DNA from: Ilumatobacteraceae bacterium
GTDB taxonomy: Bacteria; Actinomycetota; Acidimicrobiia; Acidimicrobiales; Ilumatobacteraceae
Assembly: GCA_013213745.1 (NCBI GenBank)
Contig: JABSQH010000134.1
Span: 1-51,102, forward strand
Direction: 5' to 3'
Length of the DNA: 51,102 nt
Shown here one piece after another: positions 36,720-45,870 of this stretch (the first letter of the stretch is position 1; each line of letters starts with the position of its first letter). Position numbers and translations under genes: made by a program. The notes below the pieces were generated by a model that saw only the letters and a list, made by a program, of their open reading frames with translations, ran no database searches and was not told the origin of the DNA.

Positions 36720-36838
36720 CGTCCGCTCCGCTTCCGACTGGCACGGCTGCGGCTCGTCGCTGGCGCTTGCCTCGCCGCGTCACCGGACGCCGGTGGCTGC
36801 TCGGGGGCCGAAGCGTGAGATCGCGTCCTCGCCGTCAT
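36716..36838 (-). CDS. Possible 40-residue basic protein coupled on both sides
   Basis: A small frame starts at an ATG sharing its A with the mmsA stop (TGATG) and ends at a TGA overlapping the next gene's ATG (ATGA). The product (MTARTRSHASAPEQPP...) is basic, Arg/Ser/Ala/Pro-rich and looks disordered. The exact fit between two genes suggests translation, at least as a coupling device. It resembles no family I know. Confidence 0.35.
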   Translation of the reverse strand: MTARTRSHASAPEQPPASGDAARQAPATSRSRASRKRSGR

Positions 36839-38334
36839 CAGCGCGTTTCCGGGAAGCCGAGGTCGACACGGCTGGTGGCGGGGTCGGGCCAGCGGCTGGT
36901 GACGACCTTGCCTCGGGTGTAGAAGTTGATGCCTTCTGGCCCGTACATGTGGGTGTCGCCGAACAAGCTCGCCTTCCACCCGCCGAAGCTGTAGTAGCTG
37001 ACCGGCACGGGAATCGGCACGTTCAACCCCACCATGCCGACGTGCACGTCGAACTGGAACTGGCGCGCCGCACCGCCATCGCGGGTGAAGATCGCCGTGC
37101 CGTTAGCGAACTGGTTGGCGTTGATGGTCTCGATGCCGTCCTGGTACCCACCGACTCGCACGACCGACAGGACAGGCCCGAAGATTTCGTCGCGGTAACA
37201 GGCCATGTCGGTCGACACGTTGTCGAGCAACGTCGGGTTGAGGAAGAAGCCCTGGCCCCCGTTGGCATCGGCGACACCCTCACGACCGTCGACCACCACC
37301 GTCGCCCCCTCGCCGGGCGCACCGTCGACATACCCACGTACCCGGTCCCGATGCTCGGCGGTGATCAACGGGCCCATTTCGTTGTCCGGCTCGTCACCAG
37401 GCCCGACCTTGATCGACGGGATGCGCTCGGCGATCTTGCCCACCAGCTCATCGGCGATGGCGTCGGCCGCGAGCACGACGCTGATCGCCATGCACCGCTC
37501 TCCTGCTGAGCCGTAACCCGCCGACACAGCGGCATCAGCGGCCATATCGAGATCCGCATCGCCGAGCACCAGCATGTGATTCTTGGCGCCGCCGAGCGCC
37601 TGGACACGTTTGCCGTTCGACGTGCCGGTCTCGTAGATGTACTTCGCGATCGGTGTCGATCCGACAAAGCTCACTGCGGCGATGTCGGGATGCTCGAGCA
37701 ACCGATCGACGGCCGCCTTGTCGCCCTGCACCACATTGAAACAACCACTCGGCAACCCGGCCTGCGCGAGCAACTCGGCGAGATACAACGACACCGAGGG
37801 GTCCTTCTCGCTCGGCTTGAGCACGAACGTGTTGCCGCACGCCAACGCGTTGGCGAACATCCACACCGGCACCATCGCCGGGAAGTTGAACGGCGTGATC
37901 CCGGCCACCACACCGAGGGGCTGACGAATCGAGTACACGTCGATTCCACCGGCGGCCTGCTCGGAGTACTCGCCCTTCATCAACTGCGGGATGCCGCACG
38001 CGAACTCGATGTTCTCCAAGCCACGGGCGACCTCGCCCATTGCGTCCGACACGACCTTGCCGTGCTCGGCAGACACGATCGACGCAATCTCCTTGCGATT
38101 GGCGTCGAACAACTCGCGCAATCGGAACATCACCTCGGCCCGCCGCGACAACGGCGTTGCCCGCCACTCCACAGCTGCGGCACGCGCCGTCGCCACTGCA
38201 GCATCGACCTCATCGACCGACGCCAAGTCGACCGCCCCGGTCTGTTCACCCGTCGCCGGATCGAACACCGGCGCCGCGTTCCCCGACGTCGACTCGACCA
38301 CCCGACCGTCGATCCAATGAGAAATACGCTTCAT
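36838..38334 (-). CDS. mmsA: CoA-acylating methylmalonate/malonate semialdehyde dehydrogenase
   Basis: A 498-residue aldehyde dehydrogenase. Motifs are TPFNFPAMVPVWM, KPSEKDPS, GSTPIAKYIYETG and the catalytic Cys281 in AGERCMAIS. The N-terminal HWIDG and ALGGAKNHMLV match MmsA, which is CoA-dependent and lacks the usual active-site Glu (here ALGGAKN). It would turn malonate semialdehyde from the aminotransferase into acetyl-CoA and CO2. The ATG at 38334 follows the dihydropyrimidinase stop by 14 nt. The longer in-frame extension upstream is antisense-like and rejected. Confidence 0.92.
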   Translation of the reverse strand: MKRISHWIDGRVVESTSGNAAPVFDPATGEQTGAVDLASVDEVDAAVATARAAAVEWRATPLSRRAEVMFRLRELFDANRKEIASIVSAEHGKVVSDAMGEVARGLENIEFACGIPQLMKGEYSEQAAGGIDVYSIRQPLGVVAGITPFNFPAMVPVWMFANALACGNTFVLKPSEKDPSVSLYLAELLAQAGLPSGCFNVVQGDKAAVDRLLEHPDIAAVSFVGSTPIAKYIYETGTSNGKRVQALGGAKNHMLVLGDADLDMAADAAVSAGYGSAGERCMAISVVLAADAIADELVGKIAERIPSIKVGPGDEPDNEMGPLITAEHRDRVRGYVDGAPGEGATVVVDGREGVADANGGQGFFLNPTLLDNVSTDMACYRDEIFGPVLSVVRVGGYQDGIETINANQFANGTAIFTRDGGAARQFQFDVHVGMVGLNVPIPVPVSYYSFGGWKASLFGDTHMYGPEGINFYTRGKVVTSRWPDPATSRVDLGFPETR

Positions 38335-38348
38335 CGCGTGCTCGCTTC

Positions 38349-39761
38349 CTAATTCAGGTATGTGGACAGGCCGCGCTTGACGTACCGGCCGTGACCGGGA
38401 CGGCCGATGAACTCGTCGTTCTCGACCACGACGGTGCCCCGGCTGAGCACCGTGTCGACCTTGCCGTCGACCTCGAAGCCCTCGTAGGCCGAGTGGTCCA
38501 TGTTCATGTGGTGCTTGTCGTCGATTCCGATCTTGGTGTGACCATTGGGATCCCACACCAAGATGTCGGCGTCGGCGCCGGGTTCGATCACGCCCTTCTT
38601 GTCGAGCCCGAACATCCGCGCCGGCGTGGTGCTGCAGGTCTCGACCCATCGCTCGAGGGTCAGCTCGCCGGTGACCACACCTTGGTACAGCAGCTCCATG
38701 CGGTGCTCGACGCCACCGATCCCGTTGGGGATCTTGGAGAAGTCACCGACGCCCAGCTCCTTTTGCTCCTTCATGCAGAACGGGCAATGGTCGGTCGACA
38801 CGACCGCCAGCTCATTCATCCGCAACCCCTTCCACAGGTCGCGCTGGTGCCCCTCGTGATGTGAGCGCAGCGGTGTGGAGCACACCCATTTGGCGCCCTC
38901 GAAACCGGGTTGGGAGAGATGCTCCTCGAGCGACAGGTACAGGTACTGCGGACACGTCTCGGCAAAGACGTTCAGCCCCTCGTGCTGGGCAGCCGCAACT
39001 TCCTTCAGGGCTTGCGCAGCCGACATGTGCACGATGTACAACGGCACGTTGCCAGCGATCTTCGACAGCTGGATCGCCCGGTGCGTGGCCTCGGACTCCA
39101 TCTCCGCTGGCCGGGTGAACGAGTGATGCTTCGGGTCGGTCTCGCCCCGAGCGAGCGCCTGGGCGACAAGGACGTCGATGGCGATGCCGTTCTCGGCATG
39201 CATCATGATCATCGACCCGGTCTCCGACGCGTTCTGCATCGCCCGCAGGATCTGACCGTCGTCGGAGTAGAAGACGCCCGGATAGGCCATGAACAGTTTG
39301 AAGCTGGTGATGCCCTCGTTGTCGACGAGATAGGTCATCGCCTTCAGCGACTCCTCGTCGACGCCACCGATGATCTGATGGAAGCCGTAGTCGATGGCGC
39401 AGTTGCCGTCGGCCTTCTCGTGCCACTCGGCGAGGCACTCGTGCACGTTTTGTCCTGCCGACTGCACGGCGAAGTCGACGATCGTCGTCACGCCACCCCA
39501 CGCCGCAGCGATCGTGCCGGTCTCGAATGTGTCGGACGCCTCGGTGCCCCCGAACGGCAGCTGCATGTGCGTGTGCACATCGATGCCGCCCGGCAGGACG
39601 TACTTGTCGGTGGCATCGACCTTTTGGTCTGGAGCGATACCCAGCGCATCTGCCTGACCCGGCGCAAGGATCGCAGCGATCGATTCGCCGTCGATCAACA
39701 CGTCGCCCGCACGCCGTCCGGTCGCCGACAGGATCGTGCCGTTCTGAACGAGCACTGTCAT
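38349..39761 (-). CDS. hydA: Dihydropyrimidinase
   Basis: A 470-residue amidohydrolase that opens dihydrouracil or dihydrothymine rings. Metal ligands lie in GGIDVHTHMQLPFGG, with the carboxylated Lys155 in SFKLFMAYPG, further His in MHAENG and VHMSA, and STDHCPF near the end. The ending PADILVWDPNG and the dihydropyrimidinase-type length support that over allantoinase. The stop of the upstream beta-ureidopropionase gene is only 2 nt from the ATG. The product N-carbamoyl-beta-alanine is the substrate of that enzyme. Confidence 0.93.
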   Translation of the reverse strand: MTVLVQNGTILSATGRRAGDVLIDGESIAAILAPGQADALGIAPDQKVDATDKYVLPGGIDVHTHMQLPFGGTEASDTFETGTIAAAWGGVTTIVDFAVQSAGQNVHECLAEWHEKADGNCAIDYGFHQIIGGVDEESLKAMTYLVDNEGITSFKLFMAYPGVFYSDDGQILRAMQNASETGSMIMMHAENGIAIDVLVAQALARGETDPKHHSFTRPAEMESEATHRAIQLSKIAGNVPLYIVHMSAAQALKEVAAAQHEGLNVFAETCPQYLYLSLEEHLSQPGFEGAKWVCSTPLRSHHEGHQRDLWKGLRMNELAVVSTDHCPFCMKEQKELGVGDFSKIPNGIGGVEHRMELLYQGVVTGELTLERWVETCSTTPARMFGLDKKGVIEPGADADILVWDPNGHTKIGIDDKHHMNMDHSAYEGFEVDGKVDTVLSRGTVVVENDEFIGRPGHGRYVKRGLSTYLN

Positions 39762-39763
39762 GA

Positions 39764-40606
39764 TCAGCCCTCCACGATCTCGTCGTAGGCGTCGGGACGG
39801 CGGTCACGGTAGAACGCCCACCCGTCGCGCACCTCTTTGATCCGATCCATATCGAGCTCGCGCACGATCAACTCCGGCTTGTACGGATCACCTTTGTCGC
39901 CCACGTACTGGCCTCGAGGGTCGACGAAGTAACTCTGGCCGTAGAAGTCGTTCTCACCGAGCGGCTCGATGCCGACCCGGTTGATCGCCCCGACGTAGTA
40001 CATGTTGGCCACCGCTGCGGCGGGCTGCTCGATCGACCACAAGTACTCACTCAGCCCGCGGTGCGTCGCTGACGGGTTGAACACGATCTCCGCTCCGTTC
40101 AAGCCGAGGATCCGCCAGCCCTCGGGAAAGTGCCGGTCGTAGCAGATGTACACACCGACCTTGCCGACGGCGGTCTCGAAGATCGGATACCCGCCATTGC
40201 CCGGCCGGAAGTAGAACTTCTCCCAAAATCCCTTCACCTGTGGGATGTGCTGTTTGCGGAACTTGCCGAGATAGGTGCCGTCAGCATCGATGACCGCGGC
40301 GGTGTTGTAGTACACGCCGGCCTGCTCGACCTCGTACATCGGCAACACCATCACCATGCCCAACTCCTTGGCCACCGCTTGGAATCGTTGGGTGGTGGGC
40401 CCGTCGGGAATGGCCTCGGTGTACTCGTAGTACTTGGCGTCCTGGACCTGACAGAAGTACGGGCCGTAGAACAACTCTTGGAAGCACATCACCTGCGCAC
40501 CCTGCGCAGCGGCCTCACGAGCCGCCTCCTCGTGCTTGTCGATCATCGACTCCTTGTCGCCGGTCCAATCGGTCTGCAGCAACGCAGCGGTCACGACGTT
40601 GGGCAT
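39764..40606 (-). CDS. Beta-ureidopropionase (N-carbamoyl-beta-alanine amidohydrolase)
   Basis: A 280-residue nitrilase-superfamily amidase. The catalytic triad is Glu44 (CFQELF), Lys118 (FRKQHIPQ) and Cys155 (VYICYDRHFPEG). Segments KFYFRPGNGGYPIF and VGIEPLGENDFYGQSYF are typical of N-carbamoyl-beta-alanine or N-carbamoyl-D-amino acid amidases. Its first place in the operon before dihydropyrimidinase argues for the former. The ATG has a GGGAG ribosome-binding site (40616-40612). A TAGTGT hexamer about 50 nt upstream is a possible -10. It releases beta-alanine for the aminotransferase. Confidence 0.9.
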   Translation of the reverse strand: MPNVVTAALLQTDWTGDKESMIDKHEEAAREAAAQGAQVMCFQELFYGPYFCQVQDAKYYEYTEAIPDGPTTQRFQAVAKELGMVMVLPMYEVEQAGVYYNTAAVIDADGTYLGKFRKQHIPQVKGFWEKFYFRPGNGGYPIFETAVGKVGVYICYDRHFPEGWRILGLNGAEIVFNPSATHRGLSEYLWSIEQPAAAVANMYYVGAINRVGIEPLGENDFYGQSYFVDPRGQYVGDKGDPYKPELIVRELDMDRIKEVRDGWAFYRDRRPDAYDEIVEG

Positions 40607-40727
40607 GGGCACTCCCGGGAGCTCGGTGACGACTGCACGCCGTCGGGATCTCGACACTACTCCCCCTCGCGAAGGAGGATCACCCCAGCGTGTGACGGGT
40701 CGATGAACGGCTCGTAACGCCGACCCG

Positions 40728-40739
40728 TAGCGTGAACAC
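40728..40739 (+). promoter_or_regulatory. TANNNT -10 element, leaderless start
   Basis: TAGCGT at 40728-40733 is 6 nt before the ATG at 40740. Confidence 0.5.
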
Positions 40740-41036
40740 ATGGGCGCGATGCGTGACGCTTGGCAGTGGGTGTTCGGCAAACACTTGCCGAAGCCGCCTG
40801 ACCCCGAACGCACCGTCGAGGCGGCGTGGGTACCGCAATGGCAAGCCCCGATGATCGTCGACACCCTCGTGGCCGCCGGCGTCCCCGCAGTGACGAGCGA
40901 CGACTTCGGGATTCACCTCTTGACGGACCATCGCGGCCCGATGGCTCGCATCTTCGTCACCGAGGATCGCCAAGCCGAGGCCCAGACGATCATCGAGGAG
41001 ATCCTCGGGCACCCGCCGACGACGCGCCGCATCTGA
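40740..41036 (+). CDS. DUF2007-like small protein
   Basis: A 98-residue protein. The core PMIVDTLVAAGVPAVTSDDFGIHLL then ARIFVTEDRQAEAQTIIEEIL has the pattern of DUF2007 'putative signal transducing' proteins: a helix that selects two forms of a small alpha/beta domain. Function not established. It is convergent with the eIF2B-like gene, with 30 nt between stops. Confidence 0.6.
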   Translation: MGAMRDAWQWVFGKHLPKPPDPERTVEAAWVPQWQAPMIVDTLVAAGVPAVTSDDFGIHLLTDHRGPMARIFVTEDRQAEAQTIIEEILGHPPTTRRI

Positions 41037-41066
41037 GCACGCCGAACCTGGCGCGGCGGGGTCGGA

Positions 41067-41879
41067 TTACATCGGGCTGATGCGCAGCAGCTCCGGAGCG
41101 GGCGGACACTCCGCAGCCACCGCGGCAGGACCCATCGGCAGCCGGCCCAGCGGGCCGATGACGTCGGTGACCTGGGCGGTCGAGAACGCCTCGACCTCGA
41201 GGTCCCATGGATCGACGTCGGCGATCGCCCCGTCGATTCGCTCGCGCATCGCACCGACCATGTCGTTCGGCAGTCGACGCCCGACGCCGGCTACCAGCCA
41301 CACCGGAGTCCCGACCGCGGCGGCGACGCCGGCCACGGTCGACGATCCCAGTGGTGCGACCACGTATTCGCGATCGACGGCCAACGCTTCGATCAATACG
41401 ACATCGGCCACACGCGCGGCTGCGCCCGCAGCGGCTGCATCGACCGGTTCGTAGTCGACGTCGTGGCGCTCGAGACGACGCACGAACGACGTTGCACTGT
41501 GCTGGCTGTCGAGCGCGACCACGCGGACGTCGCCGCGACGGACCAGTCCGTCGGCGATGAGCTCGGGCGCGCCGATGGTCAGCACCGTGGCATCGTCGGG
41601 CAGCTCGTGCGCGAGTTGTGAACCAGTGGAATCCGACCGGATTCGGCCAGCGAGTTCCCACACCGCATCGTGCGGCTCGGCAGATGTGGTGAGGTTGGCG
41701 CACAGCCACCACAGCGCACCGGTGAACGGATGCCGCTCGACGATCCGCCGACAAGCGACCACCAGCGCCGACGGGTCGAAGGCCATCGAACCGAGCGCAT
41801 GTGCCGACTCCTCGACGAGAGCAACAGCATCGACGCCGTGTGCCCGGGCGACGTACCGCAGATGCTCAATGGGGTGCAC
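41067..41879 (-). CDS. eIF2B/ribose-1,5-bisphosphate isomerase-like protein
   Basis: A 270-residue Ala-rich alpha/beta protein. It resembles the eIF2B alpha/MtnA fold: a helical N-terminal half, then VLTIGAPELIADGL, VRVVALDSQHSATSFVRRLERHDVDYEPV and VADVVLIEALAVDREYVVAPLGSSTVAGVAAAVGTPVWLVAGVGRRLP, which match its second-domain phosphate-binding pattern. Bacterial members can be sugar-phosphate isomerases. The GTG start is supported by a leaderless -10. Exact function unknown. Confidence 0.6.
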   Translation of the reverse strand: MHPIEHLRYVARAHGVDAVALVEESAHALGSMAFDPSALVVACRRIVERHPFTGALWWLCANLTTSAEPHDAVWELAGRIRSDSTGSQLAHELPDDATVLTIGAPELIADGLVRRGDVRVVALDSQHSATSFVRRLERHDVDYEPVDAAAAGAAARVADVVLIEALAVDREYVVAPLGSSTVAGVAAAVGTPVWLVAGVGRRLPNDMVGAMRERIDGAIADVDPWDLEVEAFSTAQVTDVIGPLGRLPMGPAAVAAECPPAPELLRISPM

Positions 41880-41891
41880 GAGGTCACGCTA
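41880..41891 (-). promoter_or_regulatory. TANNNT -10 element, leaderless start (eIF2B-like)
   Basis: TAGCGT (41891-41886) is 6 nt before the GTG at 41879. Confidence 0.5.
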
Positions 41892-42033
41892 GTGGGCCGG
41901 GCCGAAGGCATCACTTCGTGCGTTCCGGTACGCCGTCGCGGCGGAATCTGCTCGGCGGCGCACTCGATCGCTACGATCGGCCCGGCACGCCCATTCGACT
42001 GTTCCCAACATGCGGGCGAGGCACACACCACCG

Positions 42034-42546
42034 ATGAGCACCCCCACGATGAAGCAGCTGCCGACCGACCTCACGCTGTCGCCACTCCGCCGCGACGGCC
42101 GCGGCGAACCGCGGCCCGTGATGGACTGGCTGACCACGTTCCATCTGGCGACGGTGGTACTCGATCCGTACACGAACGAGAGCGCCTGGGTTCTCAAGGC
42201 CGCAACCCGGGTGCTCGATCAGTTCCGGGGCGCCGACGCCAGGATCAATCTGCTCGTGACCGCCGGCGACGAAGACACACGAGCCTTCCTCGGTCCGCTG
42301 ACCGAGCAATACCTCGTGTTCTGCGACCCCGAGCGCAATGCGGTGCGGGCGATGGAGCTAAGCGAGTTGCCGGCGTTCGTGTTCGTCCGAGTCGACGGCG
42401 TACTCGTCGCGAAGGCCGAGGGCTGGAATCCGCCCGATTGGGAGCACGTCGCCGATGCCATCGCCGAGACGTGCTGGTGGACCTCGATCGACGTGCCCGG
42501 CCCCGACGATCCGGGTCCGTTCCGTGGGTCGCCCGCGCTCGGGTGA
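42034..42546 (+). CDS. Thioredoxin-fold-like protein coupled to hrpB
   Basis: A 170-residue protein with a beta-alpha-beta layout typical of a thioredoxin-like fold: helix TRVLDQFR, strand INLLVTAG, a helix, then strand LVFCDP and ELPAFVFVRVDG with a cis-Pro-like L-P-A. There is no CxxC, so it is not a normal thiol reductase. WNPPDWEHVADAI follows. The ATG at 42034 was chosen; ATG 42010 and 42049 are alternatives. Its stop overlaps the hrpB GTG (GTGA). Confidence 0.7.
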   Translation: MSTPTMKQLPTDLTLSPLRRDGRGEPRPVMDWLTTFHLATVVLDPYTNESAWVLKAATRVLDQFRGADARINLLVTAGDEDTRAFLGPLTEQYLVFCDPERNAVRAMELSELPAFVFVRVDGVLVAKAEGWNPPDWEHVADAIAETCWWTSIDVPGPDDPGPFRGSPALG

Positions 42547-45065
42547 CGGTCGAGCTCCCCGACCTGCCGATCCGCGACGCGCTCGAAGCGCTCGTCGACG
42601 CACTCGCCACGCAGCACCGAGCGATCCTCGTTGCGCCGCCCGGCGCCGGCAAGACCACTGTGGTGCCGTTGGCGTTGCTCGATCAGCCGTGGCGCGCCGA
42701 CGAACGCATCGTGATGCTCGAACCACGCCGCTTGGCCGCGCGGGCGGCCGCTCGCCGCATGGCCACAACGACGGGCACCGACGTCGGTGATCTCGTCGGC
42801 TATCAGACGCGCGACGAACGACGGATCTCAGCACGCACGCGCATCGAAGTGCTGACCGAGGGGATCCTGACGCGTCGACTGCAGCGCGACCCCGAGCTTC
42901 CCGGCGTGGCTGCGGTGTTGTTCGACGAGGTGCACGAACGAAATGTGCCGACCGACCTCGGCATGGCGTTGCTGCTCGATGCCGCCGAGACGATCCGGCC
43001 GGACCTGCGCATCGTCGCCATGTCGGCAACGCCGGACATCGAGTCGTTGGTGGCGTTTCTCGACGCGCCGGTCGTGGAGAGTGAGGGCCGATCGTTCGAT
43101 GTCGACGTTCGATGGTCCGGGTCCGCCGCAACGACGAAGAGTCGCCAAAATGGCCGCGCCGGTGCACGTGCCCGCCGTGCGGGCGGCGGCGCCGGCAACG
43201 ACCTCGTGCAGTCGACCACGGCGACGACGATCAGCGCCCTTGCCAACGACGACGGCGACGTGCTCGTCTTTCTTCCGGGGATCGGCGAGATCCGTCGTGT
43301 CGAGTCGGCGCTCGAGGCCGCAATCGGCCCGAACGTCGATGTGTTCGCCCTCGCCGGTGCACTCGACCGCCGCCTCCAGGACCAGGCGCTCGCTCCATCA
43401 GCCGCCGGCCGTCGCCGGGTCGTCTTGGCCACCGACATCGCCGAGACCTCTCTCACCGTTGCCGGCATTCGCATCGTGATCGATGCCGGTCTCAGTCGCG
43501 AGCCACGCTTCGACCCGCGAACGGGCATGACGAGGCTGACCACCGTCACGGCGAGCAGGGCATCGGCGGACCAGCGCGCCGGCCGTGCCGGCCGCACTGC
43601 TCCTGGCGTTGCCTACCGCATGTGGAGCAGGGTCGAGCACTCGAGCCGAGCCCGCTATCGGACCCCCGAGATCGAATCGGTCGACCTCGCCGGCGTTGCG
43701 CTCGAGCTCGCGGCATGGGGCGACCGGCCGCGGTTCATCGACGACCCACCATCGAGCGCACTCGATCAGGCGGTGCAGCTGCTCGCCGACCTCGGTGCAG
43801 TCGGCGACGACGGCGCGATCACCACGCTCGGCCGCACAATGCTCGACCTCCCGGTCCACCCACGCCTGGCACGGATGATCGCCGGTGCGCAGAGCTACAC
43901 CGCGTGTGCGGTCGCCGCGCTGCTCGACGACCGCGACATCTTCGGCGGTCGTCCCGACGATCGACCGGCCGACTTGGCGCTCCGGTTAGCGGTGGTGGCC
44001 GGGCAACACGGTTTCGCCGGTGCTGACCGCAACGGCGTCGCCCGCGTCATCGAACGTGCACGCGATCTGGCGCGACGCGCCGGTGTGCACGGAACACTCG
44101 ACGACATCGACCCCGACCAGGCTGGCGCGGCGTTGTTGTTGGCCTACCCGGATCGACTCGCTGGTCGACGTCGACCAGGCCAGTACCAGCTCCGCAGCGG
44201 GACCGGCGCGTGGCTTCCCGACGACGACAGCTTGACGCGCGAGCCCTTCATCGTGGCCGCAGATCTCGATGGCAAACGCGATCGTGCACGGATCCGGCTC
44301 GGGGCGGCACTCGACGAGGCCGACATCATCGACCGTCACGGCGACGAGATCGAGGTGCGCAACACGATCGGGTGGGATCGCGATCGCGCCGACCTGGTCG
44401 AAACGATCGAACGCCGTCTCGGAGCGATTCGACTGGCCACCAGTTCGGGACCCCCGCCGCCGGGCGAGGAGACCACCGCAGCGCTCCTCGGCCGAGTGCG
44501 CGACACCGATCTCGGTGCGCTCCGCTGGAGCGACACCGCCACGGCGCTGCGAGCGCGGGTGACCTTCCTGCATCAGACGATCGGCGAACCCTGGCCGGAT
44601 TGGTCGACGGCTGGCTTGCGGTCCTCGCTCGACGAGTGGCTCGCTCCGTTTCTGCACGGTGCTCGCCGGATCGGCGACGTCGAAGCACTGGACATGGTGA
44701 CGGTGTTGCGGGCACAGCTCCCTTGGCCGCACGGCGCCGAGCTCGACGAGCTGGCGCCACCGACGCTGCAGCTGCCAACGGGACGAGCAGTATCCCTCGA
44801 CTATGACGGCGACGAGCCCGCCGCGTCGGTCCGGGTGCAGGACCTGTTCGGCCTCGACGAACACCCGACGGCCGCGGGTCGCCCGATCCGGCTCTCGCTG
44901 CTCTCCCCCGCCGATCGGCCATTGCAGGTCACCACGGATCTGCCTGGTTTCTGGCGGGGGACGTGGGCCGATGTCCGCAAGGACATGGCCGGCCGGTACC
45001 CCAAACACCAGTGGCCGGAGCACCCCGAGCGAGCGACGCCGCGCCGACTGAAGGGTGATCGATGA
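42543..45065 (+). CDS. hrpB: ATP-dependent RNA helicase HrpB
   Basis: An 840-residue DEAH-type helicase of the HrpB family. Motif I is PPGAGKTT (Lys37), motif Ia is EPRRLAARAAA, motif II is DEVHERN, motif III is SATPD, and motif VI is QRAGRAGRTAPG. Family C-terminal segments follow (DERNTI-like EVRNTIGWD, LHGARRIGD, GRAVSLDYDGDEPAASVRVQDLFGL). The GTG overlaps the upstream stop as GTGA, and the stop overlaps the next gene as ATGA, so three genes are coupled. About 30 residues (near 205-225) are Ala/Gly/Arg-rich and look like a flexible insertion. RNA target unknown. Confidence 0.92.
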   Translation: MTVELPDLPIRDALEALVDALATQHRAILVAPPGAGKTTVVPLALLDQPWRADERIVMLEPRRLAARAAARRMATTTGTDVGDLVGYQTRDERRISARTRIEVLTEGILTRRLQRDPELPGVAAVLFDEVHERNVPTDLGMALLLDAAETIRPDLRIVAMSATPDIESLVAFLDAPVVESEGRSFDVDVRWSGSAATTKSRQNGRAGARARRAGGGAGNDLVQSTTATTISALANDDGDVLVFLPGIGEIRRVESALEAAIGPNVDVFALAGALDRRLQDQALAPSAAGRRRVVLATDIAETSLTVAGIRIVIDAGLSREPRFDPRTGMTRLTTVTASRASADQRAGRAGRTAPGVAYRMWSRVEHSSRARYRTPEIESVDLAGVALELAAWGDRPRFIDDPPSSALDQAVQLLADLGAVGDDGAITTLGRTMLDLPVHPRLARMIAGAQSYTACAVAALLDDRDIFGGRPDDRPADLALRLAVVAGQHGFAGADRNGVARVIERARDLARRAGVHGTLDDIDPDQAGAALLLAYPDRLAGRRRPGQYQLRSGTGAWLPDDDSLTREPFIVAADLDGKRDRARIRLGAALDEADIIDRHGDEIEVRNTIGWDRDRADLVETIERRLGAIRLATSSGPPPPGEETTAALLGRVRDTDLGALRWSDTATALRARVTFLHQTIGEPWPDWSTAGLRSSLDEWLAPFLHGARRIGDVEALDMVTVLRAQLPWPHGAELDELAPPTLQLPTGRAVSLDYDGDEPAASVRVQDLFGLDEHPTAAGRPIRLSLLSPADRPLQVTTDLPGFWRGTWADVRKDMAGRYPKHQWPEHPERATPRRLKGDR

Positions 45066-45799
45066 TCGCCGCGACGATCGCCGGCCTGTGGTTGCCGACG
45101 GCGCTCGCTTGTGTTGCACTCACCTACGTCGGTGCTGCCGTGCAGGCGACACTCGGAATCGGTCTCGGCATGCTCGCCGCTCCGGTGTTGGCGCTGCTCG
45201 ATCCGTCGTTCGTCCCGGTCGTCGTGGTGATCTCGGTACTTCCGCTCTCGATCGCCGTCGCAGTCGCCGACCGGGCCCACGTGCAGACCGCAGGCATCGG
45301 GATGGCACTGCTCGGCCGAGTCCCCGGCGTCGTGGTCGGTGCGTTCCTCGTGGCGCGCATCTCCGACAACCTGCTGTCCGTCGGGGTCGCCGTCGTTGTC
45401 CTCGCCGGTGTCGCTGCGTCGATCACGGTCCGCCGCTTTCAGCCGACCTCGACGGCGTTGTTCGGCGCCGGGTTCGCATCGGGGATCACCGGTACCGCGG
45501 TGGGGATCGGCGGACCACCGATGGCCCTCACCTACCAACACGACGACCGGGCCCGCATGCGCTCGTCGTTGTCGGTGTTCTTCGGCGTCGGCACCATCCT
45601 CTCGATCGGCGCACTCACGCTCGCTGGCCAGATCGGCCGTCACGAGCTTGAACTGACGGCGTTGGTGCTGCCGGCGGTGATGCTCGGCTGGTGGACGTCG
45701 CGCGTTCTCCAACACCGTGTCCCCACCGAAGCGATCCGGCCGATCGTGTTGGCGCTGTGCGCCTTCTCCGCAGTGGCCCTGCTCGTGCAGACCATGTGA
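45062..45799 (+). CDS. TauE/SafE-family membrane permease
   Basis: A 245-residue membrane protein with about seven hydrophobic helices and the two-repeat layout of the TauE/SafE (sulfite/sulfonate exporter) family. Markers are the first helix ending [12 protein letters not shown] and the second-repeat [13 protein letters not shown], which carries the family's G-x-G-G-P-P motif. ATG overlaps the hrpB stop. Substrate unknown. Confidence 0.85.
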   Translation: MIAATIAGLWLPTALACVALTYVGAAVQATLGIGLGMLAAPVLALLDPSFVPVVVVISVLPLSIAVAVADRAHVQTAGIGMALLGRVPGVVVGAFLVARISDNLLSVGVAVVVLAGVAASITVRRFQPTSTALFGAGFASGITGTAVGIGGPPMALTYQHDDRARMRSSLSVFFGVGTILSIGALTLAGQIGRHELELTALVLPAVMLGWWTSRVLQHRVPTEAIRPIVLALCAFSAVALLVQTM

Positions 45800-45857
45800 A
45801 GCGCTCGCGGCGTCGACGCCGGCCCGGGGTCGGCTGGGTGACCGCCCGGCTCCGTCG

Positions 45858-45870
45858 TAGGCTCGACGGC
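45858..45870 (+). promoter_or_regulatory. TANNNT -10 element, leaderless start (fumarase)
   Basis: TAGGCT at 45858-45863 is 7 nt before the ATG at 45871; TGACCG lies near the -35 position. Confidence 0.5.

Noticed and set aside
41670-42542. A longer N-terminus for HrpB reaching back to 41670.
   Set aside because: That part is Arg-rich, runs antisense to the eIF2B-like gene and through the thioredoxin-fold gene in another frame. The GTG at 42543 fits the family start.
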